Assembly (NCBI RefSeq): GCF_032337115.1
Contig: NZ_JAVXZY010000010.1
Span: 124,001 to 188,000, forward strand
DNA: 64,000 nt
Origin: Roseateles_C aquae
Lineage (GTDB): Bacteria; Pseudomonadota; Gammaproteobacteria; Burkholderiales; Burkholderiaceae_C
Reading direction: 5' to 3'
Shown in pieces: positions 36,075 to 45,668 of the stretch. The notes under the pieces are model-generated. The model made no database searches. It was not told where the DNA came from and saw only the letters and a list, made by a program, of their open reading frames with translations. The translations under genes and the position numbers were made by a program. Positions within the stretch are counted from its first letter, which is position 1. Each line of letters starts with the position of its first letter.

Positions 36075-39000
36075 TCAATCGTTGTCCAGCGGCAGCAACA
36101 CCGTCACCGTGGTGCCAACGCCGGCCTCGCTCTGCAGTTGCAGCCGTCCTTGGTGCAGTTCGACGATTTCCTTGACGATGCTCATGCCCAGCCCGGAGCC
36201 CAGCACATGCCCGGATGGATCGGCGCGGTAGAAACGCTCGGTGACCCGAGCCAGCTGTTCCGGCGTCATGCCCATGCCGGCGTCGCTGACGCTCAGGCTG
36301 AGCGTCTCCATGCCGTCGTGCAAATGGCTGCGCAGACGGATGCTCACCGGGCCACCGCCGGGCGAATACTTGTAGGCGTTGGAGAGCAGATTGCCGAGCA
36401 CCTGGCGCAGCTTGCTGCGGTCGGCCTTGACCGGCCAGCGGGCCGCGCCGTCCCAGTCCAGCGCCGGCGCCTCGCGGCCCTCGGGCACCTGGAAGTCCTG
36501 CACCGTTTCATCGATCAGCGCGGGCAGCTCCACGCGCTCATAGACGAAGTCCTCGCCGCGGCGCGCTTCCAGCCGGGCCAGGTCGAGCAGTTCGGTGGTG
36601 ACGTTCATCATCGCCTTGCACTGGCGATGGATCTTGCCCAGGTAGTTCTTTTGCCGATCGGGCGGCATCTCGCGGTGCAGCAGCAGCTCGGCGAAGCCAT
36701 AAATGCTCACCATCGGCGTACGCAGCTCATGAGCCGCGGTGGCCAGGAACTCGCTCTTCATGCGGTCGAGCTCGAACTGCTGGGTGATGTCGCGCAGCTG
36801 CAGCATGCCGGCGAGACCTTCGCCGCTGCGGTGCAGGGCCAGGCGCAGCACACGCGGATGGGGCTGTTGCAAATTCAGCTGCAAGGCCTCCTGGTCCAAG
36901 CGCTCCAGCGTGGGCAGCGGCTGGGCATCACCCTGCTCGGCCAGCGTCTGCAGCAGCGTCTGGATGCTGATGCCCTGTAGCCGTTCGGCGGGCAGGCCGC
37001 AGAGCTCGACAAAAGTGGCGCTGGCGTAGCTGATGCGCTGCTCGGCGTCGATGGCGGCAAAGCCGTCCGGGCTGAGCGCGAAGATGCCGGCCATGCGCTC
37101 GCCCTGGTCACGCAGCGCGGCCTGGTTGAGCTTGAGATCGTGGATGTCCTGCAGGGAGCCGGCCATGCGCTGGTGCTCGTTCTTGTCATCACGAAACACC
37201 TGGGCGCGCGAGCGGAACCAGCGGTAGCTGCCATCCTTGATGCGCAGGCGGAATTCCTCGTCGTAGGGGCGCAGGCCGCGCAGCGCCAGCTCCAGCGCCC
37301 TCATCGCCAGCGGCTGGTCGTCAGGGTGCAGCTGGCGGTCAAAAGCGGCCACGGTGGCCGGCAGCTCCTCGGCCGTGTAGCCCAGCATCCGGTAGAGCTG
37401 GGGCGACCACCACATGCGGTCTTCGTGGGTGTCCAGCCAGTCCCACAGCCCGCTATTGCCGCCTTGCAGCGCGAGTTCCAGGCGTTCGTTCAGCTGCTGC
37501 AGCTGCTGCTCGTTCTCGTGTTGCTGCGTGATGTCCGTGTGCAGCGCGACATAGCGGTCGACCTCGCCATGGCTGTCCAAGGCCGGAGTGATGGTCGTCT
37601 TGGCCCAGTACAGCACACCGCTCTTGCTGCGGTTGCAGATTTCGCCTGTCCAGCTCTTGCCGGTGCTGATCGTGCTCCAGACTTCCTTCCAGAACTCGGG
37701 GCTGTGCACACCGGAGCTGGTGACGCGATGACTCTGGCCCAGCAGCTCGGCACGGCCATAGCCGCTGACGCTGCAAAAGCCATCGTTGACGTAGGTGAAG
37801 CGGCCGTAGCGATCGGTCATGGACACCAGGCAATGCAGGTTCAGGCTCAGCATCAGCAGCTTGTTCTCGCTGACGGCGGCTTCGGCGCGCTGGGTGCTGA
37901 TCTGCAGATCGCGGGTGATGTTGGCGGCCAGCTGGCGGGCACGCAAGCGGCCGATCAGCATCAGCCAGACCACGGCGCCGAGCAAGGCGCTGAGCGCAAT
38001 GCCGCCGAGCCCGGTACGCAGGGCCTGGCCGTCGTCGATCTCGCGCATGAAGGCTGGGGTGGCCTCGACATGCAGCGTCAGCGCGCGGTCCAACAACGGC
38101 AGCTCGATATGCTTCAGATAGGCCTTCGGACGTTGATGGTCGTGACCACCGCTGGCGATGGTCGAGTGGCTGTCATAGTCGTGGACCAAGAGCTCCTTGC
38201 CCTCGCGGTCGCGGTCATAGACCTCGAAGTCCAGCATACCGGCCAGCACCGGCTCGATCTCGTCCAGCAACTCGGCCAGGACCAGCGGGGCGTGGACCAG
38301 ACCCTGCAGCGCCGCCCTGCGCTCGGGTTCGCCATCGGGCAGCTGTCCGCCGCGGTAGATCGGCAGCAGCAGCAGATAGCCATGGCGCGACTGCCCGTCC
38401 TGTACCAGCGTCAGCGCGCCGCTGAGCACCGGCCGGCCCTCGCGCACCGCCTTCTCGACGGCGCTGCGTCGCACCGGTTCGGCGCTCAGATCTAGTCCCA
38501 GTGCCGCCTCATTGCGATCCTGTGGCTCGATATAGCGGATGATGAAGTGCTCATTGCCCTTGCCCAGGCCGCGCAGCTGGAAGCGCGTGCCATCGGCGCG
38601 TTGGCGGCGTGTGAAATCTTCGAGGGCGGCTGTCTCGACCCGCTCGACAAAACCAAAGCCGCGCACACCCGGAAACTCGACCGGCAGATTGCGGGCATCG
38701 ATGTAGCGATGGAACTCTTCGCGGCTCAGGCTGCCGCGGCTGGCGTGCAAGGCGCGAATGCCGCGCAGACCCTGCAGCAGGCTGCCAAAGCGCTGTTGCA
38801 GCTCGTCGCGCAAGAGCCGCACCTGGTTGTCAAAGCGCGACTGGGCAAGCCGATGGGACTCGACCATTTGTGTCCGCACCAGATAGCCGCTGAGCAGCAG
38901 GCCGATGGCCAGCGTCAGCAGCACGCTGACGCGGGCGCGCCGGGTGTCAACAGGGTTGAGCCCCCAGGCTCGGCGGGTCAGCACGCGGCCGCGGAACAGG

Positions 39001-39185
39001 CCCATCAGCATCAGAGGCACGCACAGCGCGGCCAGTTGCCACCACACCCGCTGCTGCCAGTCCAGCAAGGCCAGCTGTTCGTCGCCGAGCCGCAGCGCGG
39101 CCCAAGCCAGCATGGCCACGCCGGCCAGATCCAGCAGGGCGCGCGGCAAGGGGTTGGCGGTACGCGGCTTGGCCATCTCAGGCAT
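36075..39185 (-). CDS. CHASE/PAS sensor histidine kinase
   Basis: A 1036-residue membrane kinase. Three membrane segments lie in the first 105 residues, followed by an extracytoplasmic CHASE-type domain at about 115-370 (FPGVRGFGFVERV, FIIRYIEPQDRNEAALGLD), another membrane segment near 395-415, then three PAS domains (VSMTDRYGRFTYVNDGFCSV; LYRMLGYTAEELPA; IFALSPDGFAAIDAEQRISY). The kinase core has the phospho-acceptor His in TAAHELRTPMVSIYG, LGNLLSNAYKYSPGGG and SGLGMSIVKEIV. There is no receiver domain. Its first eight bases overlap the end of the upstream kinase gene; ATG 39176 is an alternative start. It is the last gene of the receptor/binding-protein/kinase unit. Confidence 0.92.
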   Translation of the reverse strand: MPEMAKPRTANPLPRALLDLAGVAMLAWAALRLGDEQLALLDWQQRVWWQLAALCVPLMLMGLFRGRVLTRRAWGLNPVDTRRARVSVLLTLAIGLLLSGYLVRTQMVESHRLAQSRFDNQVRLLRDELQQRFGSLLQGLRGIRALHASRGSLSREEFHRYIDARNLPVEFPGVRGFGFVERVETAALEDFTRRQRADGTRFQLRGLGKGNEHFIIRYIEPQDRNEAALGLDLSAEPVRRSAVEKAVREGRPVLSGALTLVQDGQSRHGYLLLLPIYRGGQLPDGEPERRAALQGLVHAPLVLAELLDEIEPVLAGMLDFEVYDRDREGKELLVHDYDSHSTIASGGHDHQRPKAYLKHIELPLLDRALTLHVEATPAFMREIDDGQALRTGLGGIALSALLGAVVWLMLIGRLRARQLAANITRDLQISTQRAEAAVSENKLLMLSLNLHCLVSMTDRYGRFTYVNDGFCSVSGYGRAELLGQSHRVTSSGVHSPEFWKEVWSTISTGKSWTGEICNRSKSGVLYWAKTTITPALDSHGEVDRYVALHTDITQQHENEQQLQQLNERLELALQGGNSGLWDWLDTHEDRMWWSPQLYRMLGYTAEELPATVAAFDRQLHPDDQPLAMRALELALRGLRPYDEEFRLRIKDGSYRWFRSRAQVFRDDKNEHQRMAGSLQDIHDLKLNQAALRDQGERMAGIFALSPDGFAAIDAEQRISYASATFVELCGLPAERLQGISIQTLLQTLAEQGDAQPLPTLERLDQEALQLNLQQPHPRVLRLALHRSGEGLAGMLQLRDITQQFELDRMKSEFLATAAHELRTPMVSIYGFAELLLHREMPPDRQKNYLGKIHRQCKAMMNVTTELLDLARLEARRGEDFVYERVELPALIDETVQDFQVPEGREAPALDWDGAARWPVKADRSKLRQVLGNLLSNAYKYSPGGGPVSIRLRSHLHDGMETLSLSVSDAGMGMTPEQLARVTERFYRADPSGHVLGSGLGMSIVKEIVELHQGRLQLQSEAGVGTTVTVLLPLDND

Positions 39186-41451
39186 CGATATCGCTAGACG
39201 CCAGCGCCTGGGCCTCGCGCGCCAGCGGCAGCTGCAGTGTCACCGTCGTGCCCTGGCCAAGTGCGCTGCGCAGTTGCAGGCTGCCGCCCAGCAGCTCGAT
39301 GATTTCCTTGACGATGCTCATGCCCAGGCCGGTGCCGGGAATGTGGCCGGACTTGTCGGCGCGATAGAAACGCTCGGTGACATGGGACAGCTGCTCGGCG
39401 TCCATGCCCATGCCCCGGTCTTCCACCTCGATCTGTAGCAGCGCGGCCGGTTCACCGCTGCTGCGCATGCGCACCCAGACCGGGCCGCCGTCGGGCGAAT
39501 ACTTGTAGGCATTGGAGAGCAGATTGCGCAGCACCTGCAGCAGCTTGCCGCGGTCAACATGGATCAGCTCGCCGGCCGGGCGGAGTTCCAGAATCGGCGC
39601 CTCGCGGCCTTCAGGTGGCTTGAAATCGCTGACGGCCTCCTCGATCAGCGGGCGCGGATCCAGCCGTTCGAAGACGAAGTCCTTGCCGCGCCGGGCCTCC
39701 AGCCGCGAGATGTCGAGCAGTTCGTTGAGGATGGACATCATCGCCTCGCTCTGCCTGTGCACCTTGGACAGGCCTTCGCGCATCCGCTCGGCGCTCATCG
39801 GGCGCAGCAGCATCAGTTCGGTGAAGCCGTAGATGCTGGTCATCGGCGTGCGCAGCTCGTGGGCCGCCGTGGTCAGGAACTCGCTCTTCATGCGGTCGAC
39901 CTCGATCTGGTGCGTCATGTCACGCACATGCAGCACCTGGCTGACCTGCTGACCGCTGCCTCGATGCAGCGCGAATTCCAACACCCGTGGCAGCGGCTGC
40001 TGCAGGCTCAGATTGCGCTTGCCCTCGGACAGCGCCGCGATGGAGAAGCTGGCACCATCCTCGGCGCAACGCTGGCGCAGCGCCCTGCCCAGTTCGGCCT
40101 CCTGCCAGCCCAGGGCCTGCTCGGCATGGATGCCCGTCAAGCGCTCGAACGCCGGGCTGATGTAGTCGATCTGGCCGCGGGCGTCGAAGGAGACAAAGCC
40201 ATCGGGGCTGAGTGCAAAGATGGCGCTGAGCTGGGCCGACTGCGCACCGAGCTGGTGAACCAGGTTGGCAATCATGCTGGACAGCGCCTCGATATCGGAC
40301 AGCCGGCCCGCTTCCTGGGCCAGATGAACGCCCTCAACGGCGCTGGCATCGCGGCGCTGGAATTCCTCCAGCAGATCGCGCATTGAACGCATGGCCACCG
40401 AGCGTGCGCTGAGCTCCTGGCGCAGCTGCGCTTCCAGCCGGTGCTGCTCGCTGACGTCGCGCAGCGCCAGCACCCAGCCGGCCGGTGCGCCGTCCTCACC
40501 CTCGATGGCCGAGCGGCTCAGCTCCAGCACTCGCGGGCCTTCGGGGCCATCCAGGCGCAGCCGAGGCACCTCGGCGTGCAACGCGGGCTCGACCATATTC
40601 GGCAATAACTGTTGGATGGGCTGGCCAAGCAGCTCGCTGGCCGGCTTGCCCAGCCAGCGAGCCAGCACCGGGTTGGCCAGCACGACCACGCCTTCGCTAT
40701 TGGTGGTGGCCACGCCGTCGGCGATGGCTGCCAAGGTCACGGCCGCCTGGGCCCGTTCAACCTGCAGCGAGGCGGCGGCACGGTTGAGGATCTCGAAGGT
40801 CTGGCGGAACTCCAGCGGTGCGTTGACGTCCTCGACGTGGGAGAGCCGCCCGCCGGCCATCTGGATCTGCTCGCCGAAGGCCTGGATGCGGCCCAGATTG
40901 CCGAGCCAGCGCTTCAGCGGGAACCAGACCAGCACCACACCGCTGAGCAGGCTCAAGAGCGCCAGCGACAGTGCGATCAAGGCCTGGCGCCAGATGTCGG
41001 CAGCGATGCGTTCGGTCCACAACGTGAAGCGCAGCACGCCATAGTCCTTGCCGCCGACGGCGATGGTGGTGTTGACATCGTCCAAGCGGTTCAGCACCAG
41101 CTGGTGCAGCCAGGCCGGCGCGGCCAGCCCCGGCGGCTGTTGACGCTCGGCGCTGATGCGGCCACCCTTCAGATCGATAAAGGCGCCCCCGCGCAAGGCC
41201 GGATGTTCAATGGCGCGTTCGATCAGCCGCTTGATGGTGTCGTAGTCGCCAATCACGGCCGACTCGGCAACCGCCGGGCTGACCATGCTGCTCATCGTGT
41301 TGATCTCGTCGCCCGCCTCTTCGATGCTGCTGGTCGCCGTGTAGTAGACAAAGGCGCCGAAGCCCAGGCCGAAGAACAGCAGCATGGCTGCCGAATAGAG
41401 CAGGAAAACCCGCGCGACCAGGCTTTGTGGGAGCAGGGCGCGCAGTCGCAT
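39178..41451 (-). CDS. PAS sensor histidine kinase paralogous to its downstream neighbour
   Basis: A 757-residue kinase. One membrane helix at about 12-36, a periplasmic domain of about 120 residues, a second helix at 156-180, then a HAMP-like segment, two PAS domains (ADGVATTNSEGVVVLANP; IFALSPDGFVSFDARGQIDY) and the kinase core with TAAHELRTPMTSIYGF, LLSNAYKYSPDGG and GTGLGMSIVKEII. The last PAS domain and kinase core are closely similar to those of the next gene, so the two arose by duplication. No receiver domain. It begins 18 bases after the PhnD-like gene on the same strand, which suggests co-transcription and signal input from that binding protein. Confidence 0.92.
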   Translation of the reverse strand: MRLRALLPQSLVARVFLLYSAAMLLFFGLGFGAFVYYTATSSIEEAGDEINTMSSMVSPAVAESAVIGDYDTIKRLIERAIEHPALRGGAFIDLKGGRISAERQQPPGLAAPAWLHQLVLNRLDDVNTTIAVGGKDYGVLRFTLWTERIAADIWRQALIALSLALLSLLSGVVLVWFPLKRWLGNLGRIQAFGEQIQMAGGRLSHVEDVNAPLEFRQTFEILNRAAASLQVERAQAAVTLAAIADGVATTNSEGVVVLANPVLARWLGKPASELLGQPIQQLLPNMVEPALHAEVPRLRLDGPEGPRVLELSRSAIEGEDGAPAGWVLALRDVSEQHRLEAQLRQELSARSVAMRSMRDLLEEFQRRDASAVEGVHLAQEAGRLSDIEALSSMIANLVHQLGAQSAQLSAIFALSPDGFVSFDARGQIDYISPAFERLTGIHAEQALGWQEAELGRALRQRCAEDGASFSIAALSEGKRNLSLQQPLPRVLEFALHRGSGQQVSQVLHVRDMTHQIEVDRMKSEFLTTAAHELRTPMTSIYGFTELMLLRPMSAERMREGLSKVHRQSEAMMSILNELLDISRLEARRGKDFVFERLDPRPLIEEAVSDFKPPEGREAPILELRPAGELIHVDRGKLLQVLRNLLSNAYKYSPDGGPVWVRMRSSGEPAALLQIEVEDRGMGMDAEQLSHVTERFYRADKSGHIPGTGLGMSIVKEIIELLGGSLQLRSALGQGTTVTLQLPLAREAQALASSDIDA

Positions 41452-41469
41452 CGTGGGTTTTCGCCTGCT

Positions 41470-42333
41470 TCAGCGCAGCTGCGCCGGGGCGCTTTGGTAG
41501 AAGCGCCGGTAGGGCGCGTACTCACTGCCGTCCGAGGCGATGAAGTGGGCCTCGGCCGTCAGGCCTACCAGCTGTGAGGCCTGGGTCAGGATCTCCAGCC
41601 CTCTGGGGTCCTTGTGCATGGTGACAAAGGCCTGGGCGACGGCCTTGGCATCCTTGTCCGGCACGCGGGCGGAGACCATCAGCGCCAGGTCGTGGAAGGG
41701 CTCGGAGCTCCACAGCACGCGGTACTTCTTGCTCTCGCGCCGTGCATAGCCCTCTGCGAGCTGCGAGTTGGCGCCGACGGCGGCGACCTTGCCGCTGAAC
41801 AGCTGGGCCAGCGCACCGTCCATATTGCCGCCAAAGACGACGCGCACGTCGATCTTCTTGTTCAGCAGCTGCGCATAGCTGACCTTGTAGGCGACAAAGG
41901 CCTCAGGCCCGGGAAAGGCGACATCCTTGCCGGCCAGCTGTGACAGCTCGGTAATCGGGGAGTCGGCCGGCACGATGATCTGGCTGTGCAGGGCCGGTGT
42001 CAGCCGGCGGCCAAAAACCTTCCAACCGAGCTGCTCGCGCTCGGGGCTGAACAGGTGGTTGGAGAAGACGAAGTCAACTTCCTGGGCGAGCACAAAGGCG
42101 GTGGTGTCGGCCGAGGTGCGGCCCAGCTTCAGGCTCAGCTTGACGCCGCTCTTCTCGGACACATAGCTGATGATGGGATTCCAGTACGAGGCCGCCAGCT
42201 GGATATTGGCCTGGTTGACCGGTGAGAAACGGTAGCCGGCCTCATCGGCCAGGGCCGGCACCGCCGCCAGCAGGCCGCCAGCGACGAGCAGGCCGGCCAG
42301 CCATCGCCTTGGGGTGCTCAGGATCTTCATCAT
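41470..42333 (-). CDS. PhnD-like periplasmic binding protein
   Basis: A 287-residue secreted protein of the phosphate/phosphite/phosphonate binding type. The signal is LLVAGGLLAAVPALA. Family phrases are YRFSPVNQANIQLAASYWNP, SYVSEKSGVKLSLKLG, VDFVFSNHLFSP, LAGKDVAFPGPEAFVAYKV and VFGGNMDGALAQLFSGKVAAVGAN. Start at ATG 42333 is chosen for the AGGAG site just upstream; the frame opens six codons earlier. No transporter permease or ATPase is nearby. It sits between a chemoreceptor and two sensor kinases on one strand, so a role as a signalling receptor rather than in uptake is likely. The ligand is unknown. Confidence 0.85.
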   Translation of the reverse strand: MMKILSTPRRWLAGLLVAGGLLAAVPALADEAGYRFSPVNQANIQLAASYWNPIISYVSEKSGVKLSLKLGRTSADTTAFVLAQEVDFVFSNHLFSPEREQLGWKVFGRRLTPALHSQIIVPADSPITELSQLAGKDVAFPGPEAFVAYKVSYAQLLNKKIDVRVVFGGNMDGALAQLFSGKVAAVGANSQLAEGYARRESKKYRVLWSSEPFHDLALMVSARVPDKDAKAVAQAFVTMHKDPRGLEILTQASQLVGLTAEAHFIASDGSEYAPYRRFYQSAPAQLR

Positions 42334-42386
42334 CGTTGGCTCCTGCTTCATCGTGTGACGCGGGCTTGCGCACCGGCGCCACGGGC

Positions 42387-43919
42387 TCAGAAAAACTCGA
42401 TGCCTGTGCTGGCGCCGCCCTCATTGGCAGTCGCGCTTGATTTGGCCGCGCCGGCACCTCGTTGCTGCGCCAAGGCCTGGCGTGATTGCTCCAGCAGGCT
42501 CAGCAAGGCGGCGTCGTCGCCCAGTCTGAAGGCGCTGAGCACCTCGGCCAGCTCTGCCGCCTGCAGCTCCAGCTCATTGGCGATTTCGCGCGAGCGCTCG
42601 GCCACATGCAGGTTCTGCCGCGTGACCTGATCCAGCTCCTTGACCGACATGGTCACGACATCGATGCCCTGGGCATGCTCGCTGGAGTCGGCGGTGATCG
42701 ATTCGTAGACCTTGCCGACCCGTTGCACCGAACCGACCAGCTCACCCATGGCCGCACCGGCTTCCGAGGCCTGGCGGGTGCCGCGCTCGACCGTCTCCAT
42801 CGACGCCGAGATCAGCTGCTTGATTTCCTTGGCGGCCTCGGACGAGCGCCCGGCCAGCATGCGCACCTCGGCCGCCACGACGGCGAAGCCACGCCCCTGC
42901 TCGCCGGCGCGCGCGGCTTCCACCGCGGCGTTCAGCGCCAGGATATTGGTCTGGAAGGCGATCGAGTCGATCACCGAGATGATGTCGGTGATGCGCCGCG
43001 AGGATTGTTCGATCTCCTGCATCGTGTTGACCATATGGGCCACCACCTCGCCACCACGCGTGGCCGATTTGATCGCCTCCGAGGACAGCTCGCGGGCCTC
43101 GCGCGAGGCGCGGGCACTGTCCTGCACGATCACATTGATCTGCTCCAGGCTCATCGCCGCATCGCGCAGGCCATTGGCGGTCTGGTCGGTGCGCGACATC
43201 AGCTCCTCGCTGCTGCTGCCCACCTCCTGTGCCGCGCCGTGCAGGCTGAACACCGCGTCGCGAACGCGGCGCATCGCCTTGGCCATCCGTTCCTGAACCA
43301 TCTTCAAGCGGCTGCCCACCGGCGAATCGGTGCGCACGACTTCCAGGTTCAGCCGGATCGCGCCTTCGCGACCCATCGCATTGACGAGGAATTCCAGTTC
43401 GAAGCGTTCCTTGGCTTCGCGCTCCAAGCGCGCGGCGAACATCACCAGCGTGGCACCCAGCATGCTCAGCAGCAGGTAGTAGACCCAGATGCGATTCGGC
43501 CCTGAGCTGGGCGCGGTGAACAAGGGCTTGTCGCTGAAAACCTGGAAGACCAGATGGTGCAGCGCGTAGAGGCCCAGGCTCAGCGCCAGCGGCCGCCAGT
43601 CCCGGTAGGGCAGCAGCAGGCACAGCGAGACGAAGACATTGGCGGCCACGGCCGGTGCGCCTTGCGACACCTTGAGCTGCAGCGCCACCATCGCCACGTT
43701 CAGCGCCGCCAACAGCAGGCGGGAGGCCGGCCGCCCGCCGGCGCTGGCCAGGATGGCGCCGGCCAGCAGGGCCCCGAGCAGGCCGCCACCGGCCCCCAGC
43801 GACAACTGCCCGCTGGCCTGCGACAGCAGAGCGGCGATCAGCGCATTGGCGGCGATGATCGCCGTCATTACCCGGTCATGGGTGCGGGCGACATGAGCAA
43901 GCGCCGGATGTGCATTCAT
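42387..43919 (-). CDS. methyl-accepting chemotaxis protein with multi-helix membrane input
   Basis: A 510-residue receptor. The first about 170 residues form five or six membrane helices with few periplasmic residues (IIAANALIAALLSQ, GLLGALLAGAILASAGG, YRDWRPLALSLGLYALHHLV), so it has no classical ligand domain. The signalling domain is canonical, with the hairpin tip ISVIDSIAFQTNILALNAAV and EAARAGEQGRGFAVVAAEVR. The C-terminus ends in GIEFF after a flexible tail. It is the first gene of a minus-strand unit with the PhnD-like protein 53 bases downstream, and is divergent from a CheY-like regulator. Confidence 0.93.
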   Translation of the reverse strand: MNAHPALAHVARTHDRVMTAIIAANALIAALLSQASGQLSLGAGGGLLGALLAGAILASAGGRPASRLLLAALNVAMVALQLKVSQGAPAVAANVFVSLCLLLPYRDWRPLALSLGLYALHHLVFQVFSDKPLFTAPSSGPNRIWVYYLLLSMLGATLVMFAARLEREAKERFELEFLVNAMGREGAIRLNLEVVRTDSPVGSRLKMVQERMAKAMRRVRDAVFSLHGAAQEVGSSSEELMSRTDQTANGLRDAAMSLEQINVIVQDSARASREARELSSEAIKSATRGGEVVAHMVNTMQEIEQSSRRITDIISVIDSIAFQTNILALNAAVEAARAGEQGRGFAVVAAEVRMLAGRSSEAAKEIKQLISASMETVERGTRQASEAGAAMGELVGSVQRVGKVYESITADSSEHAQGIDVVTMSVKELDQVTRQNLHVAERSREIANELELQAAELAEVLSAFRLGDDAALLSLLEQSRQALAQQRGAGAAKSSATANEGGASTGIEFF

Positions 43920-44130
43920 GGTCCGAGTTCACCTTTTGTGGGAGCAAGCAATACTAATTCGGCCGGTTGACGGGGAACTGAAGTTGGCCAGGCAGCAGCC
44001 GTGAACTTATGCTGTGCTGGCATCTAAACGATGACAAAGGCATCCGCAGTGGCCCCGGTTTGCGGCATGATGCAAAGCTCAGGGAGCAGTCACACCGCCC
44101 ATTGCCGGGCCGTTCATTGCGGAGCGACGC

Positions 44131-44496
44131 GTGAAAAAGATTTTGATCGTTGAAGACCAGGACGAAATCCGCGAGCTGATACGCGTGACGCTGGAATTCG
44201 AGTCCTATGAAATCCATGAAGCCGGCGATGGTGATACCGGCCTGGCGCTGGCGCAAAAACTCAAGCCCGACCTCGTGCTGCTTGACGTGATGATGCCCGG
44301 CGGGCTCGATGGCCTGAAGGTCTGCCAGCGCATCAAGAGCGACGCTGCGCTCAAGCGCACCAAGGTCGTGATGCTCAGCGCCAAGGGCACCGCAGCAGAC
44401 CGGCAGGCCGGCAGTCAGGCCGGCGCCGATCAATACCTGATCAAGCCCTTCAGTCCGCTGGAGCTGATCTCGGTGATCAACAAGGTGATTCGCTGA
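44131..44496 (+). CDS. single-domain response regulator
   Basis: A 121-residue CheY-like receiver with the acidic pair in IVEDQDEI, phospho-acceptor D52 (LLDVMMPGGLDG), and Lys in YLIKPFSPLE. There is no output domain. The start is GTG at 44131, six bases after GGAG; no ATG fits. It lies between the receptor/PhnD/kinase unit, from which it is divergent, and the end of the chemosensory operon, with which it is convergent. It could take phosphate from the two receiver-less kinases nearby. The longer Gly-containing loop after D52 differs from the cheY at 58175. Confidence 0.92.
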   Translation: MKKILIVEDQDEIRELIRVTLEFESYEIHEAGDGDTGLALAQKLKPDLVLLDVMMPGGLDGLKVCQRIKSDAALKRTKVVMLSAKGTAADRQAGSQAGADQYLIKPFSPLELISVINKVIR

Positions 44497-44515
44497 GCCG
44501 GTTCGACAGCCGGCT
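44496..44515 (+). terminator. weak hairpin after the single-domain regulator
   Basis: AGCCGG (44496-44501) pairs with CCGGCT (44510-44515) across an eight-base loop, followed by TT. It overlaps the stop region and faces the end of cheB. Confidence 0.35.
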
Positions 44516-44543
44516 TTCAAGACAGGGCGCCGCGCCGCGCCCC

Positions 44544-45668
44544 TCATAGCGGCTTGCGCCCATGCAGGGCCAGGTCTATCAAGGCCTGGGCCATCCGTGA
44601 CAGCGGCAATTCGACGTCGACGGCACCCTGCTGCTGCGCCGCCCGCGGCATGCCGTAGACGACACAGCTGGCTTCATCCTGGCCCAGCGTGAACGCGCCG
44701 GCACGGCGCATCTCCAGCAGGCCGCGCGCACCGTCGTCGCCCATGCCGGTGAAGATGGCGCCAAAGGCATTGCGGCCTGCGCTCTGAGCGACCGACTTGA
44801 ACAGCACATCGACCGAGGGCTTGTGGTGATTCACCAGCGGTCCGTCGCGCACCTCCACCACATACTGCGCGCCGCTGCGGCGCAGCTGCATATGCTTGCC
44901 GCCCGGCGCGATCAGCACGCGGCCACTGATGACGCGGTCGCCGTCCTTGGCCTCCAGGATTTCCAGCTCGCACAAGCCGTTCAAGCGGCTGGCAAAGGCA
45001 TTGGTAAAGCGCTCCGGCATGTGCTGGACCAGCACCATGCCCGGCATCGTGCGCGGCAGCCGCGGCAGCAGCTGTTCCATTACCTGCACGCCGCCGGTGG
45101 AGCTGCCCAGTGCGATGACTCGCTCGGTGGTCACCGCCATCGCGGTGGCGGTGGTCGGTGCGGCTGCAGCGGCCGAGCTGGCGCCGCCGGCACCGCCGGC
45201 CAAGGGCGCTGTGGGCGCCGCCGGCACCAGGGCGCGCACATTGGCGCGTGCCGCCGCACGCACGGCCGCCACCAGGCCATTGCTGCTGTCTTCCAGAAAA
45301 TCGCGCAGGCCCAGCTTGGGCTTGGTGACGAAGCTGACCGCGCCCGCCGCCAGCGCCTGCAGCGTGGTTTCACAGCCGGCTTCGGTCAGGGTCGAGCACA
45401 TCACCACCGGCAGCGGGTGCTCGCTCATCAGCCGACGCAGGAAGCTGATGCCATCCATCCGCGGCATCTCGACATCGAGCACGATCACATCGGGCCAGTC
45501 GGCCTGCAGCTTGGGCCAGGCGAACAGCGGATCGCTGGCGGTGATGGGGACTTCGATGCCGGCCTTGGTCAGGAGATCGGCCAGATGCTTGCGCACGACA
45601 GCGGAATCGTCGATCAGCGCGACGCGTATGGGCTGGCTCGTGGGCCGGCTCATGGGAGGCCCGCTCAT
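44544..45668 (-). CDS. cheB: chemotaxis protein-glutamate methylesterase
   Basis: CheB demethylates and deamidates receptor adaptation sites when phosphorylated by CheA. The 374-residue protein has a receiver domain with D65 (VIVLDVEMPRMDGISFL), an Ala/Pro-rich linker (about 145-178), and the esterase domain with catalytic S190 (GSSTGGVQV), H216 (LVQHMP) and Asp in GMGDDGARGL. The start codon overlaps the cheD stop as ATGA, so the two are translationally coupled; in-frame ATG 45653 is a weaker alternative. It is the last gene of the long che operon. Confidence 0.95.
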   Translation of the reverse strand: MSGPPMSRPTSQPIRVALIDDSAVVRKHLADLLTKAGIEVPITASDPLFAWPKLQADWPDVIVLDVEMPRMDGISFLRRLMSEHPLPVVMCSTLTEAGCETTLQALAAGAVSFVTKPKLGLRDFLEDSSNGLVAAVRAAARANVRALVPAAPTAPLAGGAGGASSAAAAAPTTATAMAVTTERVIALGSSTGGVQVMEQLLPRLPRTMPGMVLVQHMPERFTNAFASRLNGLCELEILEAKDGDRVISGRVLIAPGGKHMQLRRSGAQYVVEVRDGPLVNHHKPSVDVLFKSVAQSAGRNAFGAIFTGMGDDGARGLLEMRRAGAFTLGQDEASCVVYGMPRAAQQQGAVDVELPLSRMAQALIDLALHGRKPL

